From positions 1 to 57,062 of the forward strand of contig JAIBCN010000131.1 of NCBI GenBank assembly GCA_019694155.1: 57,062 nucleotides of DNA, written 5' to 3'. Numbering within the stretch: the stretch's first letter is position 1; the number at the start of each line of letters is the position of its first letter. Below are positions 16,837 to 26,227 of this stretch, one piece after another. The position numbers and the translations under genes are program-made. Under the pieces are notes generated by a model, which had not been told where the DNA came from, searched no databases, and saw only the letters and a program-made list of their open reading frames with translations. Source of the DNA: Vicinamibacteria bacterium (lineage in GTDB: Bacteria; Acidobacteriota; Vicinamibacteria; Fen-336; JAGNNV01).

Positions 16837-18002
16837 CACTGTCGCGCGACGGACGTCGGGCCCGCGCGGTGCTGCGCGGTCTGCTGGCGATGACGGCCCT
16901 TTCGTCGGGTTGCGGAAAGGCCGCGGAAGAAGAGAAGCCCGAGCCCGCCTCGGTCCGGACCGCGGTTGCCGAGGAAGGCGCCATCACCGAATGGATCGAA
17001 CTCCAGGGAAAGGTGGCGCCTCCCTACGATCGCGACGCGACCCTCGCCCCTCTCGTGCCCGGCCGCATCGTCTTCCTGGCCGCGCGGGTCGGTGACATGG
17101 TGACCGAGGGCGCGGTGGTGGCGCGGGTCGAGACCGGCGCGCTCGACGATCAGCTGAAGGCCGCCGAAGCCGCGGCCCGCAGGTCCGAAGCGGATGTGGC
17201 CTTCAAACGCTCGGTGGCGAAGCGCAGTCGGGATCTCGTGGCCAAGGGCGTGGCTTCGCGCGAGGAAGTGGAGTCGGCGGACGCGGCCGCGGTCGCCGCC
17301 GAATCCGCGCAGGCGGAAGACGCCTCCAACCTCGCCACCGCGAGGCGGCGGCGATCCTGGTCCGAGGTGACCGCGCCGTTCACCGGCGTGATCGTGCGCG
17401 TCGATCGACGCATCGGCGACTTCGTGGACGGAACCGCGGCCACACCCGTCGCCGAAGTCGCGGCCACGGACGGCTGGGAGATCGTGGCGTCGGCCACATC
17501 CGTGACGCTCCAGCGCCTGCGGGCCGGACAGGCCGCTGCGATTGCCGGATTGGGGGCGCCGACCGACAGCGTCGCCGCCGCCGTGACCGGAATCGCGCGG
17601 GCCGTGGATCCTTCGACGGGTGCGGGAGACGTTCGGTTGCGGCCGCTCTCGCGGCCTTCGGGGACGGCTCTTGGATCCCCCGTGCAGGTGCGAGTCGCCG
17701 TCCAGTCGCATCCGAAGGCCATCCTCGTGCCGAAGGCCGCGCTGCGCATGTCCCCCGACGGCACCGCCGAGGTCGTGGTCGTGGAGAAACACGTGGCGCA
17801 CGTGCGCAAGGTGGAGACCGGCCTTACCGAGATGGACCGCGTGGAACTGATCTCCGGGGTCGCCGCCGGCGCTCATGTCGTGATCGAAGACCCGGTGGGG
17901 ATCGCGGACGGCGCGGCGCTCAAGGAAGAGTCCGAGGGCGAGGACAAGTCTCCGAAGGACAAGGAACCCGCGGCCAGGGAATCGCCGGGCGAGAAGAAAT
18001 GA
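16833..18002 (+). CDS. RND efflux periplasmic adaptor (membrane-fusion protein)
   Basis: HlyD/CusB-type adaptor linking the inner-membrane pump to the TolC-like channel, 389 residues. It has an N-terminal export signal with a near-lipobox (ALSSGC, Cys about 27), so probably a lipoprotein. The barrel-sandwich half motif 'PLVPGRIVFLAARVGDMV' and its mate 'VTAPFTGVIVRVDRRIGDFV' bracket a coiled-coil hairpin (about 105-175). Beta-barrel and membrane-proximal domains follow ('ILVPKAALRMSPDGTAEVVVV'). The tail is Lys/Glu/Asp-rich (EESEGEDKSPKDKE) and could be disordered or bind metal. GTG 16833 overlaps the TolC stop and its own stop overlaps the pump start (ATGA). Confidence 0.92.
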   Translation: MTLSRDGRRARAVLRGLLAMTALSSGCGKAAEEEKPEPASVRTAVAEEGAITEWIELQGKVAPPYDRDATLAPLVPGRIVFLAARVGDMVTEGAVVARVETGALDDQLKAAEAAARRSEADVAFKRSVAKRSRDLVAKGVASREEVESADAAAVAAESAQAEDASNLATARRRRSWSEVTAPFTGVIVRVDRRIGDFVDGTAATPVAEVAATDGWEIVASATSVTLQRLRAGQAAAIAGLGAPTDSVAAAVTGIARAVDPSTGAGDVRLRPLSRPSGTALGSPVQVRVAVQSHPKAILVPKAALRMSPDGTAEVVVVEKHVAHVRKVETGLTEMDRVELISGVAAGAHVVIEDPVGIADGAALKEESEGEDKSPKDKEPAARESPGEKK

Positions 18003-21000
18003 CCGAGCCGTCGGGACTCTTCCGGATCCTCCGGCAGCAGCGCGCTCTCATCTTCACTCTGAGCGTGGGCGTGGTTTTCGCGGGGCTTCTCTCCCTGTCT
18101 CGCCTGGGCTCGGGCATCTACCCCGAGGTGGACTTTCCGCGCATCGTGGTGGTGGCGCGTTCGGGCGACATGCCCCCGGAGCTGATGGAGGCCTCCGTGG
18201 TGCGGCCCCTCGAGGAAGCCCTCGCCACCGTGTTCGGGGTGCGCCGTCTGCGCACGCGCATCATTCGCGGGTCGGCGGAGATCGCTCTTCAGTTCGAAGA
18301 GGGGGCCGACATGTGGCGCGCGCTTCAGTTCACCGATGCCGCGATCGCCCAGACCCGCGGCGCTCTTCCCGCGGACACGGAGATCGAGTCGCAGAAAGTC
18401 ACACCCGCGGATTTCCCGATCCTCTCTTACAACCTTGTCGGCGGAACTTCTCTTGGTCGCCGCGAGGCCGCGGATTTCCTCATTCGCCCGGCGCTCTCCC
18501 GGGCTCCGGGGGTCGGGCGCGTGGAAGTGGTCGGCGGCGATCCACGCGAGATCGAGATCATTCTCGACCCACCGAAACTCGCGGCCGCCCATCTGCGGCC
18601 GAGCGAGGCCGCTCAGAAGGTGGGGGAGGCGCTGGTCCGCCGCGCGGTGGGCCGCTTCGATGATCGTCGAGAACTGGTGGCGGTGACCGCGGAGAATCCC
18701 GCCACCTCCATCGAGGGACTCGCCGCCCTGCCGATCTCCCTCGCCGCGAACGGCCCGTTGCCCCTTCGCAGCGTGGCCGAGGTGGTCGAGGGCCATCCCG
18801 ATCGCACCCGCGCCGTGCACGCCCCCGAGGGCGATGCGGTGCAGGTGAGCATCTCGAGGCTGCCCGAGGCCTCCGCTCCCGACGTGGTCCGCGAGGTGAC
18901 GAAGATCGCGAAGGGCCTGCGCCTGCCCGAGGGCATCCGCATGGTCGAGGTCTACAACCAGGGCCTGCTCATCCAGGACTCGGTGGTCGGCGTGCGCGAC
19001 GCCATCCTGGTCGGCATCGCCCTTACCGTGGGCGTGCTCGCGTTCTTCCTGCGCAACGCGCGCGCCGGCCTGCTGGCCGCGCTCTCCGTGCCTTTCGCGC
19101 TCATCGGCACCTTTCCGGTCATGGCCATCGCCGGGCAGACCCTCAACCTGATGTCGCTCGGCGGCATGGCCGTCGCCATCGGTCTCGTGATCGACGACGC
19201 CATCGTGGTGATCGAGGCCATCGCGCTGCGCATCGAGGCCGGCCTGTCCGCCACCGAGGCGGTGGACGCGGGTCTCGGGGAGATCATGGCTCCCGTCATC
19301 GGCACCACCCTCACCACGGTCGTGGTGTTCGTGCCCCTCGCCTTCATCTCCGGCCTCGTGGGCAAGTTCTTCGCGGCCCTCGCGGTGACCCTCGCCGGCG
19401 CCGTCCTCCTGTCGCTCGCCTTCGCGATCTTCATCCTGCCGGTTCTCGCCGAGCAGTTCATGAAGACGCGAAGCATCGGACACAAGAAGAAACGGGATCG
19501 CTTCGGCGCCCGGTACGCGCGGCTCCTCGGGCACTCGATCAGGCAGCCGCTCGTCGCCATGGCCCTCGTCCTTCTCGGTCTCGGTATCGGTATCGCCGCC
19601 TATCAGGGCCTCGCCACCGGCTTCATGCCCGAGATGGATGAAGGGGCGTTCGTCATCGACTACTTTCTTCCCTCGGGCAGTTCGCTGCAGGCCACGGAAA
19701 CCGCGGCCCTCAAGATCGAGGACGCGCTCAAGGACACACCCGACGTCCAGAGCTGGACGAGGCGGACGGGCGCGGAACTGGGACCGGTCACCGCCACCCA
19801 GATGAGCCGCGGCGACATCGCGGTTCTGCTCAAGCCGCGGAAGGAGCGGCGAGGTGTCGAGGAGGTGATCGACGAGCTTCGTGGGAAGGTGGAGTCGCAG
19901 CTGCCCTCGGCCAGGGTCGAGTTCGTGCAGCTTCTCGAAGACGTCCTGAACGATCTCTCCGGAAGCGCGCGGCCGGTCGAGATCCGCATCCTCGGCCCTG
20001 ACCACGCCGCCCTCGTTCCCATCGCCGAAGAGGTGGAAAAAAGGCTCGCCGATGCCCCGCACATGGTCGACTATTACCGTGGTTTCGAGGACGACGCGCC
20101 CATGCTTCAGTACGCGGTGAACGCGGATGCCGCGGCCCGCGCCGGGCTCACGGCCACGAACGTGGCCGACGATCTCGGGACGGCGCTCCAGGGAAAGCAG
20201 GTGGGGGACGTGCCGCGGTTCGATCGCCTGGTCCCGGTGCGCGTTCGCTTTCCCGATTCCTGGCGATTCGAACCGGCGCGGCTGGCCGGCCTGCCCATCG
20301 CGGTGGGCTCGACTTCCGTTCCCGTCTCGAATCTCGCGACGCCGACCCGGATCCTGAGGCCGAGCGAACTCCTCCGTGAGAACCTCGTGCCGGTGGCTCT
20401 GGCGACCACCGATCTCGAGGGCAGCGACATCGGCGGCCTCGCGGCCGCGGTTCGAGAGCGCCTCGTCGGGTTGAGACTGCCTCCGGGCTATCGCATCGAT
20501 CTCGGTGGACAGGCCGAGAGCCAGAGCGCCGCGTTCAAGCAGCTCCTGAGTGTTCTCGCTCTCGGAGTGATGGCGGTTTTCGCCCTGCTCGTCGGCCAGT
20601 TCCGCTCCAGCCGCGCCGCTCTTCTCGTCCTCCTCACCGTTCCCCCGGCCCTCGCCGGGGGCGTCATCTTCCTGCGCGCGAGCGGTGTGCCGCTGAACGT
20701 CTCATCCCTGATGGGGCTCGTGCTCCTGGTGGGTCTCGTGGTGAAGAACGGAATCCTGCTGGTCGAAAACGCGATCGCCCGCATCGATGACGGTCAGCCC
20801 TTGCGCGTGGCCATCCGCCACGCCGGCCGAAGACGGCTGCGGCCGATTCTCATGACCACGCTGTGCACGATCTTCGGACTCCTGCCCCTCGCCTTCGCGC
20901 TCGGCTCGGGGTCGGAACTCCAGCGCCCGCTCGCGGTGGCGGTGATCGGCGGATTGCTCTTCTCCACCGCCGCAACGCTGCTCCTGCTCCCTGCCCTGGC

Positions 21001-21028
21001 GTCCACGTTCCTTGGGCGTCGCGCCTGA
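17999..21028 (+). CDS. RND-family efflux permease (AcrB-like)
   Basis: Inner-membrane proton-driven exporter, 1,009 residues, the usual two-fold repeated architecture: TM1 at about 14-34, two large periplasmic domains, TM2-6 and TM8-12. TM4 carries GLVIDDAIVVIEA, with the adjacent Asp pair used for proton relay in drug pumps. TM10 has GLVVKNGILLVENAI, with the conserved Lys of the AcrB type. These features favour a hydrophobe/drug (HAE-like) specificity over the heavy-metal group, which usually shows a different TM4 acidic pattern; the substrate cannot be fixed. The short periplasmic segments explain a length below AcrB (1,049). Last gene of the PepSY-TolC-adaptor-pump operon. Confidence 0.93.
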   Translation: MTEPSGLFRILRQQRALIFTLSVGVVFAGLLSLSRLGSGIYPEVDFPRIVVVARSGDMPPELMEASVVRPLEEALATVFGVRRLRTRIIRGSAEIALQFEEGADMWRALQFTDAAIAQTRGALPADTEIESQKVTPADFPILSYNLVGGTSLGRREAADFLIRPALSRAPGVGRVEVVGGDPREIEIILDPPKLAAAHLRPSEAAQKVGEALVRRAVGRFDDRRELVAVTAENPATSIEGLAALPISLAANGPLPLRSVAEVVEGHPDRTRAVHAPEGDAVQVSISRLPEASAPDVVREVTKIAKGLRLPEGIRMVEVYNQGLLIQDSVVGVRDAILVGIALTVGVLAFFLRNARAGLLAALSVPFALIGTFPVMAIAGQTLNLMSLGGMAVAIGLVIDDAIVVIEAIALRIEAGLSATEAVDAGLGEIMAPVIGTTLTTVVVFVPLAFISGLVGKFFAALAVTLAGAVLLSLAFAIFILPVLAEQFMKTRSIGHKKKRDRFGARYARLLGHSIRQPLVAMALVLLGLGIGIAAYQGLATGFMPEMDEGAFVIDYFLPSGSSLQATETAALKIEDALKDTPDVQSWTRRTGAELGPVTATQMSRGDIAVLLKPRKERRGVEEVIDELRGKVESQLPSARVEFVQLLEDVLNDLSGSARPVEIRILGPDHAALVPIAEEVEKRLADAPHMVDYYRGFEDDAPMLQYAVNADAAARAGLTATNVADDLGTALQGKQVGDVPRFDRLVPVRVRFPDSWRFEPARLAGLPIAVGSTSVPVSNLATPTRILRPSELLRENLVPVALATTDLEGSDIGGLAAAVRERLVGLRLPPGYRIDLGGQAESQSAAFKQLLSVLALGVMAVFALLVGQFRSSRAALLVLLTVPPALAGGVIFLRASGVPLNVSSLMGLVLLVGLVVKNGILLVENAIARIDDGQPLRVAIRHAGRRRLRPILMTTLCTIFGLLPLAFALGSGSELQRPLAVAVIGGLLFSTAATLLLLPALASTFLGRRA

Positions 21029-21140
21029 GCCCGTCCGCCGTTTGACACCTTTGGCCGACTCCTGCAAACCTGTCCTTCTGCGCCCGTGGAGGGCGGAAAC
21101 GGATACCAAGTTCAGAGTATTAAAACGCAGGAGAAATGAA

Positions 21141-21536
21141 ATGAATCGACGGGATTTCAACAAGGTGCTCGGTGCGGTGGGCGTGAGCCTCGTGGCGGGC
21201 GCCCGGTCCATGGCCCAGGAGAAGAAGGCGGACGCCAAGGCAGCCGACGCCAAGGCGCCCAAGCATGTCTGCAAGGGAATGAACGAGTGCAAAGGCCAGG
21301 GCGGCTGCGCTTCCGGTGAGGGCGGCGCCGCGGGCAAGAACTCGTGCAAGGGCAAGGGTGGCTGCGCCACCTCGGCCCATCACGATTGCCGCGGCAAGAA
21401 CGACTGCAAGGGTCAGGGCGGCTGCGGAACCAAGGAAGCCGGCTGCCAGGGCAAGAACGATTGCAAGGGCAAGGGCGGCTGCGCGGTGCCCATCAAGGAA
21501 AGCATGCGCAAGAAGGCGGAGCCGGCGAAGAAGTAA
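21141..21536 (+). CDS. Tat-exported cysteine-repeat protein (putative metal binder)
   Basis: 131-residue protein beginning with a twin-arginine signal (MNRRDFNKVLGAVGVSLVAG, cut near SMA-QE). After an Ala/Lys/Asp linker come four copies of a 13-residue unit C-x-G-x-N-x-C-K-G-x-G-G-C, at about residues 47-59, 66-79, 87-99 and 104-116. The second copy lacks its first Cys, giving 11 cysteines in all, and the protein ends in a Lys-rich tail. There are no other domains. Cysteine-dense Tat substrates suggest folding or metal loading in the cytoplasm; copper or zinc sequestration (bufferin-like) is inference. AGGAG lies seven bases before ATG 21141. A TTGACA at 21042 and TATTAA at 21118 upstream are not correctly spaced with each other. 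Lies just downstream of the efflux operon. Confidence 0.82.
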   Translation: MNRRDFNKVLGAVGVSLVAGARSMAQEKKADAKAADAKAPKHVCKGMNECKGQGGCASGEGGAAGKNSCKGKGGCATSAHHDCRGKNDCKGQGGCGTKEAGCQGKNDCKGKGGCAVPIKESMRKKAEPAKK

Positions 21537-21561
21537 GCGCCCCCTTCGCTCTCTGGCGTTC

Positions 21562-24006
21562 CTATTCGGCGCGCAACGCCCGCGTCGGTTCGACCGTCAG
21601 AGAGCGCCGTGCCGGGACGTACGCCGCGAGAAGGGCCGCCGCGGCCAGGAGGGCCGCGCTGGCGCCCGCCGTCTTCAGGTCGAGGGCAACCGCGCCGGGA
21701 AGTACCGAGGCCAGGGCCTTCACCATCCCAACCCCGAGGCCACCACCCAACAGGAGGCCGGCCATCGTGATGCGCGCGGCCTGGTTCATGGTGAGACCCA
21801 GGACATCGCGCGCCGAGGCGCCGAGAGCCCGCCTGATTCCAATCTCGAGGGTGCGCAGGCTGACCCGATACGCCATCACGCCGTAAACCCCGGAGAGCGC
21901 CAGGACCAAGGCGAGCCAGGAGAGCGCGGCCATGGTCGCGGCCACGAAACGGATGCCGACGGTGGAGATGAGCAGCGAGCGCCGCATGCTCCACACGTCG
22001 TAGGCCGGCTGATCCGGATCGACCGAGGCCACGGCCTGTCGCACGTCGCGCGCCAGCGATTCGGGCAACGCGGTGGTGGTTCTCAGGACGAAAGAGACGC
22101 CGGCGCGCGGGTCCTGGGCGTAGGGCCGGTAGTAGGTCGGATAGTGTCGCCGCGCGAACCACTGGTGGATCACGTCACCGGACACGCCCACCACGGTGAG
22201 CAGGGGAGCATCGGGCTCGTCGCCGGCCTGGAATCGGCGGCCGAGGGGATCGAGACCGGGCCAGTAGCGGTCCGCGAAGGAACGGCTGACGATCGCCACA
22301 TTCGGAACGGTCTCGCCCGCGATGTCGCCGTCGTTGAACTCGCGACCGGCCACGATCGGAATCTCCATGGTTCTGAAGAAGGACGGGGACACCGTTCGCG
22401 AGTCGGCCGATGGGCGCCGTGCCGCGTCGACGGGAGCGGATCCTTCGATTCGAATGGAGCGGCTTGAGTTCGACCCGCGCGCGGGGAGGATGTTGGCGGT
22501 GGCCACCGAGACCACACCGGGCAGACCCTGGATCTTCTCCGTGGCCGAGCGCGCGAAAGCGATCCGGGCGTCCGGCGTGGAATAGGAGGTCTGCGGCAGG
22601 CTGACGCGAAGGCCGAGGGCGTTTTCGGGGTTGTACCCCTGCGGTCCCTCGACGAACTGCCACGCGCTGCGGGTGGCGAGGGACCCGACGATCACGATGG
22701 CGAGCGCGGTGGCGATCTGCGAGGTGACGAGAAGGTCCCTGCCCCGCTGGCGATGTCCGCCCGCGGTGGCCGCGCGACCGCCCTCCTTGAGCGACTCGAC
22801 GAGAGCGGGGCTCGACGCCGACCTTGCGGGAGCGAGCGCGAAGATCGCGGTCGCGATCACGGCGAGGAGGCCGCCGAAGAGCACCGCGCGGGAATCGATG
22901 CCGATGTGGCTCCATCCCGTCACGTAACGGACGAGTTCGATGGGCATGAATTCCCGCACCGCGCGCGCGGACAGCCCGGCCACGGGGAGGGCGACCACCA
23001 GCGACAGGAGCGCGGTGATGAGGCCTTCGGTGAGCATCTGGCTCACGATGCGTCCCCGGGTGGCTCCGAGGGCCTGTCGCACCGCCACTTCACGACGGCG
23101 CTCGGCGCCCTGGGCCAGCAGGAAGTTCGCGAGATTGACGCAGGCGATGAGCAGCACCAGCCCGGTGCCCGCCAGGAAGAGGCCCATCAACGAGCGCAGG
23201 GCCGGGTCTTCGTAGCCTCGGGAGATGGTCTCGATGTGGATGCGCCAGGCCTTGTTCGTCTCGGGATGCTCGGTCTCGAGGCGCTGCGCCACCACGTCCA
23301 TCAGCTTCCGCGCATCATCGAGGGAGCGGCCTTCCCTCAGCAGGCCGATCGCGCTCAGGTGGCGCTGATCGCGCGGAGCAGCGGCGGAAGCTCCGAGAGG
23401 GAGCGGGATCCAGGCCTCGGCTCCCTCGGGGAACGCGAAACCCGAAGGCGCGATGCCGACCACCGTTGCGCCCTTTCCATCGACCAGGATCTCCCGGCCC
23501 AGGATGTTCGGATCCTGATCGAACACGCGCTGCCAGAGGGCGTGCGAGAGGACCACCCGGCTTCCCTGACCGGGTTCCGCCTCTTCCTTCAGGAATCCAC
23601 GACCCAGAGCAGGCCGGACTCCGAGCGCCTCGAAGAACCCGGGTGAGACCCGCTGGGCCGGCACCCGTTCGGGCACGCCTGAACCCCGGATGGTCGAATC
23701 CCAGTCCTCGAGAGCGATCAACGATTCGAACACCTCGCCGCTCTGCTGCTTCCAGTCCAGAAGGTCGGCGGGGGACGCGGTCGTCCGGTCGAACATCTCG
23801 GAAGCCGGGGAGACGGACCACAGCCGCACCAGCCGATCGTCGTTCGGAAGGTCGAGGGGGCGGAGGAGAAGGACATCCGCCATGCTGAACATCGCGATGT
23901 TCGACCCCAGGCCCAGGCCCAGGGTGGTGATCAGGAGAGCAGTCGTGGCCTTTCGCTTCCACATACCGCGGAGGGCGAGGCGGGCGTCGCGCAGAAGGGT
24001 ACCCAT
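21562..24006 (-). CDS. MacB/FtsX-type ABC permease without ATPase (acidobacterial orphan permease)
   Basis: 814-residue permease with two MacB_PCD-FtsX halves: N-terminal helix at about 20-42 (TTALLITTLGLGLGSN), a periplasmic core domain to about 250, and three helices with 'GLFLAGTGLVLLIACVNLANFLL' and 'RREVAVRQALGATRGRIV'. A helix, a second core domain and three closing helices follow, with 'RTLEIGIRRALGASARDVLGL'. The 'RDARLALRGMWKRK' opening and duplicated 800-residue layout match the ADOP family common in Acidobacteriota, whose members have no linked nucleotide-binding subunit; none is seen here. Substrate unknown; lipoprotein, peptide or macrolide export by the MacB fold is family knowledge only. 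Convergent with the Cys-repeat gene. Confidence 0.88.
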   Translation of the reverse strand: MGTLLRDARLALRGMWKRKATTALLITTLGLGLGSNIAMFSMADVLLLRPLDLPNDDRLVRLWSVSPASEMFDRTTASPADLLDWKQQSGEVFESLIALEDWDSTIRGSGVPERVPAQRVSPGFFEALGVRPALGRGFLKEEAEPGQGSRVVLSHALWQRVFDQDPNILGREILVDGKGATVVGIAPSGFAFPEGAEAWIPLPLGASAAAPRDQRHLSAIGLLREGRSLDDARKLMDVVAQRLETEHPETNKAWRIHIETISRGYEDPALRSLMGLFLAGTGLVLLIACVNLANFLLAQGAERRREVAVRQALGATRGRIVSQMLTEGLITALLSLVVALPVAGLSARAVREFMPIELVRYVTGWSHIGIDSRAVLFGGLLAVIATAIFALAPARSASSPALVESLKEGGRAATAGGHRQRGRDLLVTSQIATALAIVIVGSLATRSAWQFVEGPQGYNPENALGLRVSLPQTSYSTPDARIAFARSATEKIQGLPGVVSVATANILPARGSNSSRSIRIEGSAPVDAARRPSADSRTVSPSFFRTMEIPIVAGREFNDGDIAGETVPNVAIVSRSFADRYWPGLDPLGRRFQAGDEPDAPLLTVVGVSGDVIHQWFARRHYPTYYRPYAQDPRAGVSFVLRTTTALPESLARDVRQAVASVDPDQPAYDVWSMRRSLLISTVGIRFVAATMAALSWLALVLALSGVYGVMAYRVSLRTLEIGIRRALGASARDVLGLTMNQAARITMAGLLLGGGLGVGMVKALASVLPGAVALDLKTAGASAALLAAAALLAAYVPARRSLTVEPTRALRAE

Positions 24007-24064
24007 AGAGAAGAGAACGAGCGCGGACCGTCGCGGGTTCCAGGGGCTTTCCCCGGGTCGGTCG

Positions 24065-26173
24065 TTATTTCTTCTTCTTCAGTGCAGGTTCGGGCGGCTT
24101 GACCGTCACTTTCAGCCGTCCCGACTTCTCCTGTGCGCGGATCACCGCCATCACATCCGTCATGGGCAGGGGAGTGAACTCGCCCGAGAGGAAGTCGCGG
24201 ATCTGAAGAGCGGTCAGCTTCTTCTGAGTGAGCAGAGCGAATTCCGCCGTGAACTCGTCGGGCAGGCTCGGACCGCCTGCCGCGCCGCGCCCGCCCCCAC
24301 CGCCTCCGAACCCCGCGCCGGCCGGCTGCGGGATGGCCTCGACGATGAGGTTCGCCGCTTCCTTCTCTTCCGCGGTCATCGCGGGCTCCGCCACCGCCGC
24401 CTTCCGCTGCGCGGCCTGGAGCTGGTAGGCCGCCCTCACCTCCGCGAGGAGCGAACCGGCGCGCGCGTCGATCAATGGTTCGAACGCCGCCGTCTTCTTC
24501 TGGCCCGCGGCCACATCGGTCCACAGCACGGAGGCCGAGCGCACCACCGCTTTCTCGATACCGGCCTGGTGCTGGATGGCGTTCCTCGCTTCCTTGTACG
24601 CGACGGCGAGGGCGGGCGCGTCCACGGCATCGGCCATGTAGCCGAGCCCCTTGGTGTGCGACTCGCCCATGCGCGAGAGTCCGCGGCCCAGGTTGTCGGC
24701 GAGGATGCGCGCCGCCATTTCATCGGTCCCGGAGGCGAGGGCGGCGAGGGAACCGAGGCCCACCGCGGCCGCGCGCTTGTACTGGGTGGAGTCCTGCTTG
24801 TCGGGGGTGTCTTCCGACGAGTGGTACCACATGTCCGGCCAGGTGATGAACATGACCGCGGGGATGCCATGCTGCATGTAGGTCACGTGATCCGAACTAC
24901 CGTAGTGCTTGTCGATCTTGATGTAGAAGGCGTCTTTGCTGCCCCGCGGCGATTCCACGGGCTGGGTCGGCGCGTAGCCCGTGAGGTTGCGGCGGAAGCG
25001 CACGCGTTCGCGCGAGATATCGGCCACGTACTCCATCATGCTCTGCGCGATGTCGTTGATGTAGGAGGGGAAGGTGTCGGGCGTGCGCTGCAGCACCCAG
25101 AAGCTCCGGCTCTGGGCCACGCGAATGGCCTCCATGTCGAAGTTCAGAGTGCCGATGATGGCCTTTTCCTTCTCGGGGTGAGCGTTCAGGTACGCGTGGG
25201 TGCCCACGATCTCCGGAACCCATTGGAAGTTGATGGTGCGCCTGGGCCGAGGGAGCTTCCCCTCGTTGATGAGCTTGATGTAGGCGCGGCCGATCTCGAG
25301 AGTGAGGGCGCAGCCCGAGTTGTCGTCATTCGCTCCCTGTTTGATCACGCCCTCGTAGAGGTGGCCGCTGATCGCGACTTCCTGGCTGGTGCTCCCGTCG
25401 CCGGGAATCTCGGCGTGGACGTATTCCGACTTGAGCATCACCTTCGTGCTCTTCACGATCGAGCGGATGGCGATCTTCTCGCCGCGGACGAGAAGGGCGG
25501 CGAGGTTGTTGCGGACCTCCGGAGTCACCGACCAGGCCACGGTGCCGGGCTGCGCGTTCACGTTGGACGAGACGATCTGGGTGGGGAAGTCGGTCGCCCG
25601 CTGGTAGCCGATGGCGCTGATCCCGAGGACACCGATGGCCCCGCGCTGCACGGCCTGCGTGTAGGTCGCGTTCGTCGATCCGGAGGACAAGACGAACCGG
25701 CCCTTCACGTCCTTGCCCTCGAAGTCCTGGGCGCGGCCCGGCCCCACGTCGACGAGGTCGCCCGCGAGGTCGCCGTTCGCGTTGATCGACGCGAGGGCGA
25801 GGACCACGTCGTGGATGTCGAAGAGCTTGATGTTCTTGGGCGAGGTCATCCACAACTCACCCTGCGTGGGCTGCCAGGCCTCGGTGGGAGTGCCGTACGT
25901 CTCGATGGAGACGTTGCTGAAGCCGTACTCCTTCGCGAAATCGGCCATGACGCGGCTCTCGCGGTAGGGCGCCTGGTACTCCGCGGGCGGCCGCACCCGC
26001 TGGTAGGGAACGAGCTCGAGAACGTGATGCATCGCCCGCTCGCCCGAGACCTCGTTGATGATGGCGGTCATCTCGGTCTGGGACAGAAGAGTACGGTCCT
26101 CGCGCTCCTGAGAGAGGGCGATACCGGCGAGAGCGACGGACACGCCGGCGAGAACAAGTCGTGTGGTTTTCAT
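24065..26173 (-). CDS. Secreted M28-family zinc aminopeptidase
   Basis: Exported peptidase, 702 residues, with a signal peptide (MKTTRLVLAG..., about 22 residues). A PA-type insert at about 150-230 (QAVQRGAIGVLGI) interrupts the catalytic domain. The two-zinc ligands can be read in order: His in AISGHLYEG, Asp in GANDDNSGC, Glu in WVPEIVGTHAY, Asp in LNFDMEAI, His in MWYHSSEDTPDK. All are intact, so it should be active on peptide N termini. The C-terminal 250 residues are helical with a Gly/Gln-poor linker 'AGFGGGGGGRGAAGG' near 645 and end in a Lys tail. Probably scavenges peptides, like the M61 enzyme nearby. Its start is ATG 26173 and a promoter must lie in the 54-bp gap or upstream mobA. 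Confidence 0.9.
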   Translation of the reverse strand: MKTTRLVLAGVSVALAGIALSQEREDRTLLSQTEMTAIINEVSGERAMHHVLELVPYQRVRPPAEYQAPYRESRVMADFAKEYGFSNVSIETYGTPTEAWQPTQGELWMTSPKNIKLFDIHDVVLALASINANGDLAGDLVDVGPGRAQDFEGKDVKGRFVLSSGSTNATYTQAVQRGAIGVLGISAIGYQRATDFPTQIVSSNVNAQPGTVAWSVTPEVRNNLAALLVRGEKIAIRSIVKSTKVMLKSEYVHAEIPGDGSTSQEVAISGHLYEGVIKQGANDDNSGCALTLEIGRAYIKLINEGKLPRPRRTINFQWVPEIVGTHAYLNAHPEKEKAIIGTLNFDMEAIRVAQSRSFWVLQRTPDTFPSYINDIAQSMMEYVADISRERVRFRRNLTGYAPTQPVESPRGSKDAFYIKIDKHYGSSDHVTYMQHGIPAVMFITWPDMWYHSSEDTPDKQDSTQYKRAAAVGLGSLAALASGTDEMAARILADNLGRGLSRMGESHTKGLGYMADAVDAPALAVAYKEARNAIQHQAGIEKAVVRSASVLWTDVAAGQKKTAAFEPLIDARAGSLLAEVRAAYQLQAAQRKAAVAEPAMTAEEKEAANLIVEAIPQPAGAGFGGGGGGRGAAGGPSLPDEFTAEFALLTQKKLTALQIRDFLSGEFTPLPMTDVMAVIRAQEKSGRLKVTVKPPEPALKKKK

Positions 26174-26227
26174 TCGAGCCTCGAGGGGTGGCGCCGTCGT
26201 CTGATCGACGGCATTGCCGGCAAGATA

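Noticed and set aside
18200..18700. Heavy-metal (CzcA/CusA-like) assignment for the pump
   Set aside because: The channel and adaptor look metal-type, but TM4 has the Asp-Asp pair of drug pumps and no Met-rich relay was seen.
21042..21123. Sigma-70 promoter for the Cys-repeat gene
   Set aside because: TTGACA (21042) and TATTAA (21118) are far outside 16-18 bp spacing; neither has a good partner.
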